Below the pieces are notes generated by a model. That model was given only the letters and a program-made list of their open reading frames with translations. It ran no database searches and was not told the origin of the DNA. From NCBI GenBank assembly GCA_910586595.1, contig CAJUJB010000055.1, forward strand, positions 1 to 16,527: DNA of 16,527 nucleotides. Reading direction: 5' to 3'. Positions 1-8,363 of this stretch are shown piece after piece. This DNA is from an uncultured Muribaculaceae bacterium (GTDB lineage: Bacteria; Bacteroidota; Bacteroidia; Bacteroidales; Muribaculaceae). Both the position numbers and the translations under genes were made by a program. The number at the start of each line of letters is the position of its first letter. Positions within the stretch are counted from its first letter, which is position 1.

Positions 1-1553
1 TCCTGCGCACCGAGAATCTTTTCCTCGTAGTCTTTCAGCTCAGGTGTGATATAGCGCTCGGCATTGACGAGTGTCTGCTTGCGTATCCACTCCTGAGGCA
101 CCTTGGCCTTATGAGTGTTGGTGACTTCGATATAATAACCGAAGACATTGTTATAGCCTATCTTGAGCGAGCTGATGCCCGTTGCCTCAATCTCCCGCGC
201 CTGCAGCCGGGCAAGATAATCCTTACCCTCGTAGGCCACCGACCGCAGCTGATCAAGCTCCTCGTTGACCCCTCGGCTGATTATATCACCGCGGGAGGCT
301 GTGGTTGCTGTATCATCGGGAATCTCACGCGCTATGCGGTCGCGCACGGCCTCGCAAGGATTGAGCTGGTCGCCAATGGCTTTGAGTTGAGGTAAGCCCG
401 ACGCGAGACACATTTTTTTAACCGGCACGACGGCAGCGAGGGCGTTGCGGATCTGGATAAGCTCGCGTGGCGACACACGGTCACAGGCAACTTTAGTGAC
501 AAGACGCTCAAGGTCGCCGACACTCTTGAGTTGCTCAGCGAGCTCATCGCGCATGTCGGTGTTCTTGAAGAAGTACTCAACAACGTCGAGACGCTCATTG
601 ATGCTCTTGTGGTCGCGCAGCGGCATCTGGAGCCAACGGCGGAGCAGACGGGCACCCATCGGAGTAAGTGTGCGGTCTATCACACCGAGCAAGCTCTTCC
701 CGTCGGGATCCAGAGGCTCGAAAAGCTCAAGATTACGGATTGTAAACCGGTCGAGCCTGACAGCCTTGCCTTCGTCGAAGCGGGAGATGGACGTAATATG
801 CGATGTGCGGGTATGCTGTGTGAGGTCAAGGTAATGCAGTATGGCACCGGCGGCGACAATGGCCGCGTGCATGCGGTCGATACCGAAGCCTTTGAGAGAT
901 GCGGTGCCGAACTGCTTGCGCAGACGCTCGTCGGCTGCATCGAGTGTGAAGAGCCAGTCTTCCATCTCGAAGCATAGATACTGCTGGCTGAGTTTCTCGT
1001 GCGCCAGACTCTTCATGCCACGTTGAACCAGAAGCTCTTTAGGGGCAAGATTGGAGAGGGTCTTGTCGACATAGTCGATCGACCCTTCGGTGGTAAGAAA
1101 TTCGCCGGTCGAGATGTCGAGCAGAGCCAGTCCACACACCGATTTGGTGAAGTGGATTGCGGCCAGGAAGTTGTTCTCGCGCCGCGACAGCACATTATCG
1201 TTCATCGCCACGCCTGGTGTGACGAGCTCGGTGATGCCGCGTTTTACAAGTTTCTTGGTAAGCTTGGGGTCCTCGAGCTGCTCGCATATGGCCACACGCT
1301 TACCTGCTCGCACAAGTTTGGGCAAGTAAGTGTCGAGGGCATGATGGGGGAAGCCAGCCAACTCCACAAACTGGGCCGAGCCGTTGGCACGGCGAGTAAG
1401 AGTTATGCCGAGGATCTCCGACGCTACAATCGCATCATCAGAGAATGTCTCATAAAAGTCGCCGACACGAAAAAGAAGAACCGCATCAGGATGCTTGGCC
1501 TTCATCTCCGCATACTGTTTCATCAGCGGAGTCTCTACAAACTTCTTAGCCAC
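1..1553 (-). CDS. mutS: DNA mismatch repair ATPase MutS, N-terminal part (runs off left edge)
   Basis: MutS binds mispaired or looped-out bases and recruits MutL to start mismatch repair. About 517 codons are visible, roughly the first 60 percent of a normal protein of about 870 residues; the ATPase domain lies beyond the window, so this is an edge cut and not a pseudogene. The N-terminal mismatch-binding domain is clear: the segment HPDAVLLFRVGDFYETF contains the Phe-X-Glu mismatch-wedging motif (F33 and E35 from the GTG start). Connector, core and lever segments follow, for example GARLLRRWLQMPL and FGYYIEVTNTH. I chose GTG at 1553 because AAGG precedes it and it places Phe33 close to the usual position (Phe36 in E. 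coli). ATG at 1523 (MKQYAEMK) is the alternative. The upstream four-helix protein gene ends only 7 bases before the GTG, so mutS is the third gene of the ftsB operon. An in-frame TAG lies upstream of the GTG. Confidence 0.95.
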   Translation of the reverse strand, partial: MAKKFVETPLMKQYAEMKAKHPDAVLLFRVGDFYETFSDDAIVASEILGITLTRRANGSAQFVELAGFPHHALDTYLPKLVRAGKRVAICEQLEDPKLTKKLVKRGITELVTPGVAMNDNVLSRRENNFLAAIHFTKSVCGLALLDISTGEFLTTEGSIDYVDKTLSNLAPKELLVQRGMKSLAHEKLSQQYLCFEMEDWLFTLDAADERLRKQFGTASLKGFGIDRMHAAIVAAGAILHYLDLTQHTRTSHITSISRFDEGKAVRLDRFTIRNLELFEPLDPDGKSLLGVIDRTLTPMGARLLRRWLQMPLRDHKSINERLDVVEYFFKNTDMRDELAEQLKSVGDLERLVTKVACDRVSPRELIQIRNALAAVVPVKKMCLASGLPQLKAIGDQLNPCEAVRDRIAREIPDDTATTASRGDIISRGVNEELDQLRSVAYEGKDYLARLQAREIEATGISSLKIGYNNVFGYYIEVTNTHKAKVPQEWIRKQTLVNAERYITPELKDYEEKILGAQ

Positions 1554-1560
1554 AAGCGCC

Positions 1561-1980
1561 TTATTTACGGGATGCCGATTCCTCGCGGGCTACTTTAGCC
1601 TCGCGGGCAGGGATAGCCAGAGAGGTGAATATCTGTATGATGGCGCCAGCCAGAGTGAAGGCCAGCCAATCGCGCAGGGCCGCCCCAGGATAGAAGAGGA
1701 AAAAGGCTGCCACGCAGAAGAAAACCGCGCTCCAGCTTTCGATGCGGTGGAGCCGCTTAAGCCGCGCATCATTGCCCTTGAATGGTGTGAACAGACGGAT
1801 GATGAGCAGCATCAGCGCACCGGCGCTGTAAACATAAGGGTAAGCGGTCTGGGCCCAAGGGGTATCCTGCATAAAGAAAGGCACGAGAGTTGCGGCGAGC
1901 ACCAGCAGCAGAGCCACAGGCACTCCGAATGTAACCCATGCCGACGGAGCGGCGAAATTGCCGGAGTTGTTATTCTTCAA
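1561..1980 (-). CDS. Small four-helix inner-membrane protein, function unknown
   Basis: The 139-residue protein has four hydrophobic stretches at about residues 14-37, 47-65, 83-103 and 104-125. A short polar N-terminus (MKNNNSGN) and a basic-acidic C-terminal tail (REAKVAREESASRK) flank them. A charged loop at about 66-82 (FKGNDARLKRLHRIE) separates helix pairs. I recognise no catalytic motif. Its ATG lies inside the end of the upstream ftsB-like gene (11-base overlap, 1970-1980), so the two are probably translationally coupled, and mutS follows after 7 bases. Position between a divisome gene and mutS suggests a conserved Bacteroidales gene order, but I cannot derive a function from it. It could be a small stress or envelope protein; that is a guess. 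Confidence 0.8.
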   Translation of the reverse strand: MKNNNSGNFAAPSAWVTFGVPVALLLVLAATLVPFFMQDTPWAQTAYPYVYSAGALMLLIIRLFTPFKGNDARLKRLHRIESWSAVFFCVAAFFLFYPGAALRDWLAFTLAGAIIQIFTSLAIPAREAKVAREESASRK

Positions 1981-2296
1981 TTGACTGAGGTATTTCGTTG
2001 AAAATATATACGTCTTCGCTGGCTCGCTTCATGCCGTACTGCTCGCGCACGACCTGCTCCATAAGATTAGGGTCGGAAGCCAGGCGGCGGTTAAGGTCGC
2101 GGTAATAAAGCATAGTGTCGCGATTAGCGTCGAGCTCGGCTTTAAGGCTGTCGATGGTGCGGTCGTAGTCGATGCTGTTGAACACCGTATTCTCTCCCGC
2201 GAAGACAATATATGCAAGCACGAGAAGGCATACAATGGTCACCGGCGACATAAAGCGCCGAAGCCAGCCTATGAATGAGGAAAGTTTCGGATTCAT
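1970..2296 (-). CDS. Septum formation initiator, FtsB/DivIC family
   Basis: This 108-residue protein is a bitopic divisome component; family members pair with FtsL and bridge to FtsQ/DivIB at the division septum. A short N-terminus (about 16 residues, with GWLRRFM) is followed by one membrane helix at about 17-33. A predicted coiled coil runs over about 43-75 (DYDRTIDSLKAELDANRD). The conserved end reads DPNLMEQVVREQYGMKRASEDVYIF, here quoted only in part: the REQYGMK and EDVYIF motifs mark the family. The start at 2296 is preferred over Met16 because family members have a similar cytoplasmic leader, although the predicted transcript starts almost on this ATG. Its stop overlaps the next gene by 11 bases. 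I leave the symbol blank because ftsB and divIC naming varies in this phylum. Confidence 0.88.
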   Translation of the reverse strand: MNPKLSSFIGWLRRFMSPVTIVCLLVLAYIVFAGENTVFNSIDYDRTIDSLKAELDANRDTMLYYRDLNRRLASDPNLMEQVVREQYGMKRASEDVYIFNEIPQSIEE

Positions 2297-2300
2297 ATCA

Positions 2301-2332
2301 CAAAATTACTCACAAAACAGCAGACGGCCAAA
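2301..2332 (-). promoter_or_regulatory. Primary-sigma promoter of the ftsB operon, near-leaderless
   Basis: On the minus strand TTTG (2329-2332), a 20-base spacer and TAATTTTG (2301-2308) match the Bacteroidota promoter exactly. The -33 element lies in the T-rich loop of the nadB terminator. With the usual start about 4-7 bases after the -7 box, transcription would begin at or just inside the ATG at 2296. Confidence 0.7.
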
Positions 2333-2348
2333 AAAACTTGCCGTCTGC
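2320..2348 (-). terminator. Intrinsic terminator of nadB
   Basis: A perfect 9-bp stem, GCAGACGGC / GCCGTCTGC, encloses an 11-base loop, 22 bases beyond the nadB stop. On the minus strand the stem is followed by a T-rich stretch (TGTTTTGTG). The loop also supplies the -33 element of the next promoter. Confidence 0.75.
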
Positions 2349-2369
2349 CCATATCGTGTCGGAGTATTG

Positions 2370-3944
2370 TCAGTGTCTTGTCGGAGGATAGTCGAGCGTA
2401 TAGTGGAGGCCGCGCGATTCACGCCGTTCTTTAGCCTGGCGCATGATGAGATAACCTACATTGATGATGTTGCGCAGCTCGCAGATCTCTCTCGAGGCTT
2501 TCGAGCACTTGAAGAGGCGTTCGGTCTCCTCATAGAGGATGTCGAGGCGGTTCCATGCGCGGTCGAGGCGTAGATTGGAGCGCACAATACCTACATAGGT
2601 GCCCATTATCTGGTTTACCTCGCGTATGCTCTGGGTGATAAGCACCATCTCCTCGTTGTGGCGGGTGCCCTCGTCATTCCAGTCGGGCACGTCGGTGCGC
2701 ACGGCGATATGGCCTACCTCATCCTTGGCATGCCGGGCTGCCGCGTCGGCATATACCACAGCCTCTATAAGCGAGTTTGACGCAAGACGGTTGCCACCAT
2801 GCAGGCCAGTGCATGAGCATTCGCCGAGGGCGTAGAGATGGCGTATGGTTGACTCGCCATTGAGGTCGACCCGTATTCCTCCGCAGAGATAATGAGCAGC
2901 CGGGGCTACTGGGATATAGTCTTTGGTGATGTCGATGCCGAGCGAGAGGCACTTGCGGTATATGTTGGGGAAATGTTTCTTAGTCTCCTCCGGATCTTTA
3001 TGAGTGACGTCGAGATATACATGGTCGTCGCCATACAGCTTCATCTCTGAGTCGATTGCACGAGCCACAATATCGCGGGGCGCCAGCGACAGACGCGGGT
3101 CATACTTGTGCATGAATTCCTCGCCGCGAAGATTGCGGAGCACGGCTCCATATCCGCGCATGGCCTCTGTGATAAGGAAGGAGGGGCGGTCGCCGGGATG
3201 GAAAAGAGCGGTGGGATGGAACTGGATGAACTCCATGTCGGCCACAGTTCCTTTGGCACGGTATACCATTGCGATGCCGTCGCCGGTAGCTACAAGCGGG
3301 TTGGTTGTGGTCTGATAGACGGCGCCTACACCACCAGTAGCCATTACGGTGATTTTGGAGAGGTATGTATCCACACGGCCATTCTCTATATCGAGCACGT
3401 AAGCGCCATAGCAGGTAATATCTGGCGTACGGCGGGTGACAATCTTACCGAGATGATGCTGGGTGATGATCTCGATTGCGAAGTGATTTTCGAATACGTC
3501 GATATGCGGGTTGCTCTTGACAGCCTTGATGAGGCTCTCCTGAATCTCGAAGCCCGTATTGTCGGCATGATGGAGGATGCGGAACTCGCTGTGGCCACCT
3601 TCGCGGTGAAGATCGAATGTACCATCTTCGCGGCGGTCGAAATCGACGCCCCACTCCAGCAACTGACGTATCTGGCCGGGAGCCTCCTTCACCACCTTCT
3701 CGACAGCCTTTGGATCGCTGAGCCAGTCGCCAGCCACCATAGTGTCGTGTATATGTTTTTCAAAGTCGTCGACTTCAAGGTTGGTCACCGAAGCCACACC
3801 ACCTTGTGCCAGTGCCGTGTTGGCTTCTTCAAGAGTGGTCTTGCACACCAAGGCCACCCGCACACCCTCGCGCGCGACCTTGAGGGCGAAGCTCATGCCT
3901 GCTATGCCTGAGCCAATTACAAGATAATCGTATTCGTATCTCAT
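2370..3944 (-). CDS. nadB: L-aspartate oxidase
   Basis: NadB oxidises L-aspartate to iminoaspartate with FAD, the first step of de novo NAD synthesis; NadA then makes quinolinate. The 524-residue protein has the N-terminal dinucleotide fold YLVIGSGIAGMSFAL (GSGIAG 11-16). It also carries the family signatures REGGHSEFRILHHADNTG (about 114-131), EFIQFHPTALFHPG (about 238-251), LAPRDIVARAI with catalytic-type Arg290, and PAAHYLCGGI with His351. The last two fall on the same numbers as the E. coli active-site residues. The C-terminus has the FAD-binding LHGGNRLASNSLIEA. A GTG at 3965 would add seven residues, but a TACCTTTG promoter box covers that codon, so ATG 3944 (MRYEYDYL) is chosen. No nadA or nadC is in the window, so the gene appears monocistronic. 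Confidence 0.96.
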   Translation of the reverse strand: MRYEYDYLVIGSGIAGMSFALKVAREGVRVALVCKTTLEEANTALAQGGVASVTNLEVDDFEKHIHDTMVAGDWLSDPKAVEKVVKEAPGQIRQLLEWGVDFDRREDGTFDLHREGGHSEFRILHHADNTGFEIQESLIKAVKSNPHIDVFENHFAIEIITQHHLGKIVTRRTPDITCYGAYVLDIENGRVDTYLSKITVMATGGVGAVYQTTTNPLVATGDGIAMVYRAKGTVADMEFIQFHPTALFHPGDRPSFLITEAMRGYGAVLRNLRGEEFMHKYDPRLSLAPRDIVARAIDSEMKLYGDDHVYLDVTHKDPEETKKHFPNIYRKCLSLGIDITKDYIPVAPAAHYLCGGIRVDLNGESTIRHLYALGECSCTGLHGGNRLASNSLIEAVVYADAAARHAKDEVGHIAVRTDVPDWNDEGTRHNEEMVLITQSIREVNQIMGTYVGIVRSNLRLDRAWNRLDILYEETERLFKCSKASREICELRNIINVGYLIMRQAKERRESRGLHYTLDYPPTRH

Positions 3945-3964
3945 GACGGAATCGTTTAGCGGCA

Positions 3965-3972
3965 CAAAGGTA
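3965..3972 (-). promoter_or_regulatory. -7 box for nadB
   Basis: TACCTTTG on the minus strand fits TAnnTTTG and would start transcription about 17 bases before ATG 3944. No good TTTG lies at the usual 19-21 base spacing (the nearest TTG is 29 bases away), so the -33 half is unproven. Confidence 0.5.
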
Positions 3973-4142
3973 CAAAAAAATTATCCCCAGCGTTCCTTTT
4001 TCAATAATTTTTTTCAGCCGACACCTCCGGTGAGTGTCAGTATATTGCGAAGTACAGCCATGGCAAGCCAAGCTTTGGACAAATTACTATAATATTCCCA
4101 AACCTTATCCGTTATTAAAAGTAAAAGTTATTTAAATGCCTT

Positions 4143-4165
4143 GCCCGGCGGCTGTTTTTCCGGGC
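4143..4165 (+). other. Stem-loop just upstream of the flippase start
   Basis: GCCCGG (4143-4148) and CCGGGC (4160-4165) form a perfect 6-bp GC stem with an 11-base loop ending in TTTTT. It ends 10 bases before the ATG at 4176. In a transcript it would sit over the ribosome-loading region and could limit initiation; this is inference. The rest of 3973-4142 is AT-rich, and I see no standard promoter for the flippase there. Confidence 0.45.
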
Positions 4166-4175
4166 TCGGTCAATC

Positions 4176-5600
4176 ATGGATCAGAAAGGAGTCTATAAAT
4201 GGTCGTTTATCGACCGAATGAGTTTGGCGCTGATTAATTTCGGGGTGAACATCGTGCTGGCACGCATGCTCACCACCGCTGACTACGGTCTGCTGTCGAT
4301 GATCACCATATTCATCGCAGTGGCGTCCGACCTCTCGAGCTGTGGCCTTTCCGACGGCCTTATTCATAAAGCACACCCCGACGAACGCGACTACTCTACG
4401 GTCTTCGTGTTCAATGCGGCCTTCGGCCTTTTCTTCGGCCTTCTCTTTTTCTTCACCGCACCGCTGACGGCGAGATTCTTCGGCCACGAAGAACTCGTAG
4501 GCATCATGCGCGTGCTCGGAGTATGTTTCTTCTTCCACACGATGTCGTATGTACAGGAGACACGACTGCGCAAGCAGCTGCGAACGAAGGCGATATGCAT
4601 TGCCCGCGTATCGGCCACGGTCACAGTTTCTGTCATGGCCATCATAGCCGCCAGCCTTGGCTACGGATATAAGGCACTGATATGCACCCAGATCCTGCTG
4701 TCGTTCTTCCTGTTTTTCTACTATACCGTCATTTCGAGATGGTTCCCACGGATTGACTTCAGCGTAAAAGCCTTCAAGGAGTTTTTCTCCTACGGCGTCC
4801 ATCTCATGCTTGCATATTTCGCCACCGTTGTAGGCAAGAACATCAACACATTCGTGTTAGGTAAATTCTACCCTTCCCCGGCGTCATCCGGTATCTATTA
4901 TCAGGGTGCCAAGCTGGCTGCAGTGCCCTTCGGTGTGACCGAATCCTCTCTCAATAACCCATTCTTCGCGGTTGCCTCCAACGAGGATAACCCCGAAAAA
5001 CAGCGGCAGCTTATCCTCAACATGCTCCGCACCATCATCGGCGTCAACGGCACACTGATGATGCTCATGTGTGTGGTGGCAGGCCCCTGCATAGAGTTGC
5101 TGTATGGCTCGGAGTGGCTCGGCGCCATACCCATCTTCCGCATACTTGCCCTGGCCGAGTGTATTTTCTGTGTTCGGGCTTTCTTCCAGACCATATGCAA
5201 GGTGCACGCCCGCACCTCCTTCGTCCGCAACATGGGCTTCGTTGAAGTTGTGATCCAGCTTCTCCTGCTGCTTATCTTCTACCGCTACGGTATTCTGGCA
5301 ATCGCATGGACCCAGATGGGCGGAGTTGTCTGCTCGAGTATAGTCTATATCCTTTATTGCGGACGCCTGGTCAACCTCCGGCCCAGCGCCTTCATCAGCG
5401 TATTTGCCCATACCCTCTGGTTGCCGGGTCTTGCCGTTTGCTGCTCACTGGGCATACTCCTGCTTACGTCCGGTATGCCGGCATGGCTTTCATGCGCAGC
5501 TGTAGGACTGTCATTCGCGCTGGTATTCGTGCTGGTCGGTGAATCGACAAAAGCCGACGTGTATATCTCCATGCGCAATATAATCAGAAAAAAGAAATAA
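4176..5600 (+). CDS. Polysaccharide/O-unit flippase, MOP superfamily (Wzx-like)
   Basis: This 474-residue, very hydrophobic protein has the topology of the polysaccharide exporter branch of the MOP superfamily, which flips lipid-linked sugar units across the inner membrane. I count about 13-14 hydrophobic segments along its length. The N-terminus KWSFIDRMSLALINFGVNIVLAR followed by LTTADYGLLSMITIF is typical of the family (shown here in two parts of one stretch). Other marks are GLSDGLIH at about 57-64, a basic cytoplasmic loop RLRKQLRTK at about 130-138, and a KKK tail. No glycosyltransferases or Wzy polymerase flank it; its neighbours are nadB and alaS, so it stands outside any polysaccharide locus. 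The transported substrate cannot be read from sequence. The start is the first ATG; no Shine-Dalgarno is visible. Confidence 0.88.
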   Translation: MDQKGVYKWSFIDRMSLALINFGVNIVLARMLTTADYGLLSMITIFIAVASDLSSCGLSDGLIHKAHPDERDYSTVFVFNAAFGLFFGLLFFFTAPLTARFFGHEELVGIMRVLGVCFFFHTMSYVQETRLRKQLRTKAICIARVSATVTVSVMAIIAASLGYGYKALICTQILLSFFLFFYYTVISRWFPRIDFSVKAFKEFFSYGVHLMLAYFATVVGKNINTFVLGKFYPSPASSGIYYQGAKLAAVPFGVTESSLNNPFFAVASNEDNPEKQRQLILNMLRTIIGVNGTLMMLMCVVAGPCIELLYGSEWLGAIPIFRILALAECIFCVRAFFQTICKVHARTSFVRNMGFVEVVIQLLLLLIFYRYGILAIAWTQMGGVVCSSIVYILYCGRLVNLRPSAFISVFAHTLWLPGLAVCCSLGILLLTSGMPAWLSCAAVGLSFALVFVLVGESTKADVYISMRNIIRKKK

Positions 5601-5630
5601 CGGACTACGATTTAGTCTGAGGAAATAAAT

Positions 5631-5673
5631 CGGGCGGCCATGCCGGGAGTTTCTCCCTATGCATGGCCGCCCG
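5631..5673. terminator. Nested bidirectional terminator between flippase and alaS
   Basis: A perfect 13-bp outer stem (5631-5643 with 5661-5673) encloses an inner GGGAG/CTCCC stem (5645-5649 with 5653-5657). It lies between two convergent genes. The alaS direction runs into ATTTATTTCC, the better T-rich side. A small GACTA/TAGTC hairpin at 5603-5617 precedes it. Confidence 0.75.
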
Positions 5674-5694
5674 TAAGGTTTATTGACGATAGAT

Positions 5695-8322
5695 TTATTT
5701 CACCGATTCAACCATGAAGTTGAAGGCTTCGGCAAGACCGTCGGCATCTTTGCCACCGGCCTGGGCGAATCCGGGCTGACCACCACCGCCGCCTTTGATC
5801 TTCTTGGCAGCCTCGCGAACGAGCTGAGAGGCATTGTGGCCATTCTTGGCAAGGTCTTCAGTAAACATCACTGTAAGCAGCGGTTTGCCTGCCGGATCGA
5901 CAGTGGCTGCGATAAATGCTGTTGAAGTGGGCGAAATCGAGCGGACGCTGAATGCAAGGCCTTTGGCAACGTCGGGCAGCATGGGGCCTTTGAAGCAGAC
6001 AACCTTCACGCCGGAGGGCGATGTCTGAGCATGCTCCAGAAGCTGACGCGAGCGGTTGGCGATGCGTTCCTTCATATACTCCTCAGCCTGCTGGCGCAGC
6101 TCGGCATTCTCCTCGATAGACTTGCGGAGGGCTCCGAGGAGGTCGGGTGCGTTGTTGAACATGGCTGCGATAGTCTTCAATGTGGTTTCAATTTCGTCCA
6201 GCATATCTTCCACACCTGCACCGGTGATGGCCTCGATACGACGGATGCCAGCGGCGATGCTCGACTCAGAAATAATCTTGATCATGCCGATGTTGCCGGT
6301 ATTGGCCACATGCGTACCGCCGCAAAGCTCAACTGAATCGCCATAGCGAACCACGCGAACTTCATCGCCATACTTCTCGCCGAAGAGAGCCATGGCGCCC
6401 ATTGCACGGGCATCGGCAATAGGCATATGACGTTTTTCATCGAGCGCTATAGCCTCGCGCACACGGCGGTTGGCCAGACGCTCAACCTTGCGGAGTTCCT
6501 CAGGGGTAACCTTCTGGAAGTGCGAGAAGTCGAAGCGGAGGACGTTGGGAGCTACAAACGAGCCCTTCTGCTCAACGTGTGTGCCGAGCACCTCGCGGAG
6601 TGCCTGATGAAGGAGGTGGGTTGCAGAGTGGTTGCGCGATATGGCTGCGCGGTTCTCGGCGTCGATCTCCGCACGGAAGGTGGCGTTAAGGTCGGCAGGT
6701 AATTCTTTCACGAGGTGAACACCCACGCCATTCTCACGCTTGGTGTCGAAAATCTCGGTAACCGTGCCTGTAGCAGTGTCGGTGAGCGTACCGCGGTCAC
6801 CAACCTGACCACCCATCTCAGCATAGAATGGAGTGGCAGAAAGAATAATCTGGTAATACTCGCGGTTTTTCTGCTTCACGTGACGGTAACGGAGAATCTT
6901 GGCCTCGGCCTCAGTATTGTCGTAGCCCACAAATTCCTGTTCACCGTCGTTCACGATAACCCAGTCGGCAGCCTCAACGGCAGCCGCGCTGCGTGCACGG
7001 GCCTTCTGAGCGGCCATCTCTGTATTGAATCCCTCGATATCGGCTGTCATGCCGTAGTCTTTGAGGATAAGCTCGGTAAGGTCGAGAGGGAAACCATAGG
7101 TATCGTAGAGTGTGAAGGCCTGCTTGCCCGAGATTACGGTCTTGCCTTCGGCCTTGGCGGCGCGCACAGCGTCGTCGAGCAGACGGATACCATTCTCCAG
7201 CGTGCGGAGGAATGCATCTTCCTCTTCCTTTATCACACGCATGATGAGCTCGCGGTTGGCACCGAGTTCAGGATAAGCGTCACCCATGTTCTCGATAAGA
7301 GTATCGACAAGGCGGTACATGAACGCCTGTTTCTGCTCAAGGAAGGTGTATGCATAGCGCACTGCACGACGGAGAATACGACGGATTACATAGCCGGCCT
7401 TGGCATTGGAGGGGAGCTGGTTGTCGGCAATCGAGAAGGCAATCGTGCGGAGGTGGTCGGCGATAACACGCATAGCCACGTCTACATGATGGTCTTTACC
7501 GTACTGCTTGCCTGAGAGGGAGGCTATTTTCGCGATAATGGGAGTGAAGACGTCGGTGTCATAGTTCGAGGTCTTGCCCTGGAGAGCCATGCAAAGACGC
7601 TCGAAGCCCATGCCGGTGTCGATTACCTTGGCGGGGAGAGCCTCGAGAGAGCCGTCGGCCTTGCGGTTATACTGCATGAACACAAGGTTCCAGATCTCGA
7701 TTACCTGAGGATGGTCATGGTTTACCAGCGAAGCTCCGCTCACCTCGGCGCGCTCGCTGTCGGAGCGGAGGTCGATGTGTATTTCAGAGCAAGGGCCGCA
7801 GGGGCCTGTATCGCCCATTTCCCAGAAATTATCGTGCTTGTTGCCGTTGAGAATATGGTCGGCAGGCAGATGCTTGGCCCAGATTGAGGCGGCCTCGTCG
7901 TCGCGCTCAAGACCTTCGGAAGCCGAGCCCTCGAAGACGGTGGCATAGAGACGTGAAGGATCGAGGTGGAGCACATCAACCAGGAATTCCCATGCCATAT
8001 CGATGGCCTCGGCCTTGAAGTAGTCGCCGAACGACCAGTTGCCGAGCATCTCGAACATGGTGTGGTGGTATGTGTCAAGACCTACTTCCTCGAGGTCGTT
8101 ATGCTTGCCGCTGACACGGAGGCACTTCTGCGAATCGGCCACACGGCGATATTTAGGGGCTATATTGCCTAAGATGATGTCTTTAAACTGATTCATGCCC
8201 GCATTGGTGAACATCAGCGTGGGGTCATCTTTGATAACCATCGGAGCCGAGGGCACGATGCGGTGAGCCTTCGATTCAAAAAAATCTTTGAACGACTGGC
8301 GTATTTCCTTTGCTGTAAGCAT
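5695..8322 (-). CDS. alaS: Alanine--tRNA ligase
   Basis: AlaS charges tRNA-Ala and edits Ser- and Gly-tRNA-Ala; it is a class II synthetase. The 875-residue length is normal. The catalytic core begins MLTAKEIRQSFKDFFESKAH and includes the motif around TNAGMNQFKDIILG (39-52) and RVSGKHNDLEEVG (69-81). The tRNA-recognition region around IRRILRRAVRYAY lies at about 313-325. The editing domain carries the zinc tetrad H565, H569 (HSATH), C667 and H671 (CGGTH). A coiled region at about 710-760 leads to the C-Ala domain with a glycine-rich GGGGGQPGFAQAGG near the end. Start and frame are unambiguous. It is divergent from the M23 peptidase and convergent with the flippase. The sigma box predicts a 5' leader of about 66 bases. 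Confidence 0.98.
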   Translation of the reverse strand: MLTAKEIRQSFKDFFESKAHRIVPSAPMVIKDDPTLMFTNAGMNQFKDIILGNIAPKYRRVADSQKCLRVSGKHNDLEEVGLDTYHHTMFEMLGNWSFGDYFKAEAIDMAWEFLVDVLHLDPSRLYATVFEGSASEGLERDDEAASIWAKHLPADHILNGNKHDNFWEMGDTGPCGPCSEIHIDLRSDSERAEVSGASLVNHDHPQVIEIWNLVFMQYNRKADGSLEALPAKVIDTGMGFERLCMALQGKTSNYDTDVFTPIIAKIASLSGKQYGKDHHVDVAMRVIADHLRTIAFSIADNQLPSNAKAGYVIRRILRRAVRYAYTFLEQKQAFMYRLVDTLIENMGDAYPELGANRELIMRVIKEEEDAFLRTLENGIRLLDDAVRAAKAEGKTVISGKQAFTLYDTYGFPLDLTELILKDYGMTADIEGFNTEMAAQKARARSAAAVEAADWVIVNDGEQEFVGYDNTEAEAKILRYRHVKQKNREYYQIILSATPFYAEMGGQVGDRGTLTDTATGTVTEIFDTKRENGVGVHLVKELPADLNATFRAEIDAENRAAISRNHSATHLLHQALREVLGTHVEQKGSFVAPNVLRFDFSHFQKVTPEELRKVERLANRRVREAIALDEKRHMPIADARAMGAMALFGEKYGDEVRVVRYGDSVELCGGTHVANTGNIGMIKIISESSIAAGIRRIEAITGAGVEDMLDEIETTLKTIAAMFNNAPDLLGALRKSIEENAELRQQAEEYMKERIANRSRQLLEHAQTSPSGVKVVCFKGPMLPDVAKGLAFSVRSISPTSTAFIAATVDPAGKPLLTVMFTEDLAKNGHNASQLVREAAKKIKGGGGGQPGFAQAGGKDADGLAEAFNFMVESVK

Positions 8323-8363
8323 TTTATTTATGTTTTCGATTTTTTAGACTCTGTAATTGACAC

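Noticed and set aside
1..1553. MutS as a truncated pseudogene
   Set aside because: The frame is open to the window edge with no internal stop; the missing part is outside the window.
999..2001. Plus-strand frames opposite mutS and the small membrane protein gene
   Set aside because: Shadows of the real minus-strand operon; the MutS translation on the other strand is convincing.
3108..3911. 267-codon plus-strand frame opposite nadB
   Set aside because: It lies entirely antisense to a clearly conserved NadB; no promoter or family features, and long antisense frames are expected in this GC-rich coding DNA.
4170..5411. Minus-strand frames of 210 and 175 codons opposite the flippase
   Set aside because: His/Glu/Arg-rich translations without domains; they mirror membrane-protein codons of the flippase.
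6715..7515. 266-codon plus-strand frame opposite alaS
   Set aside because: Complete overlap with conserved AlaS motifs on the other strand; no promoter upstream.
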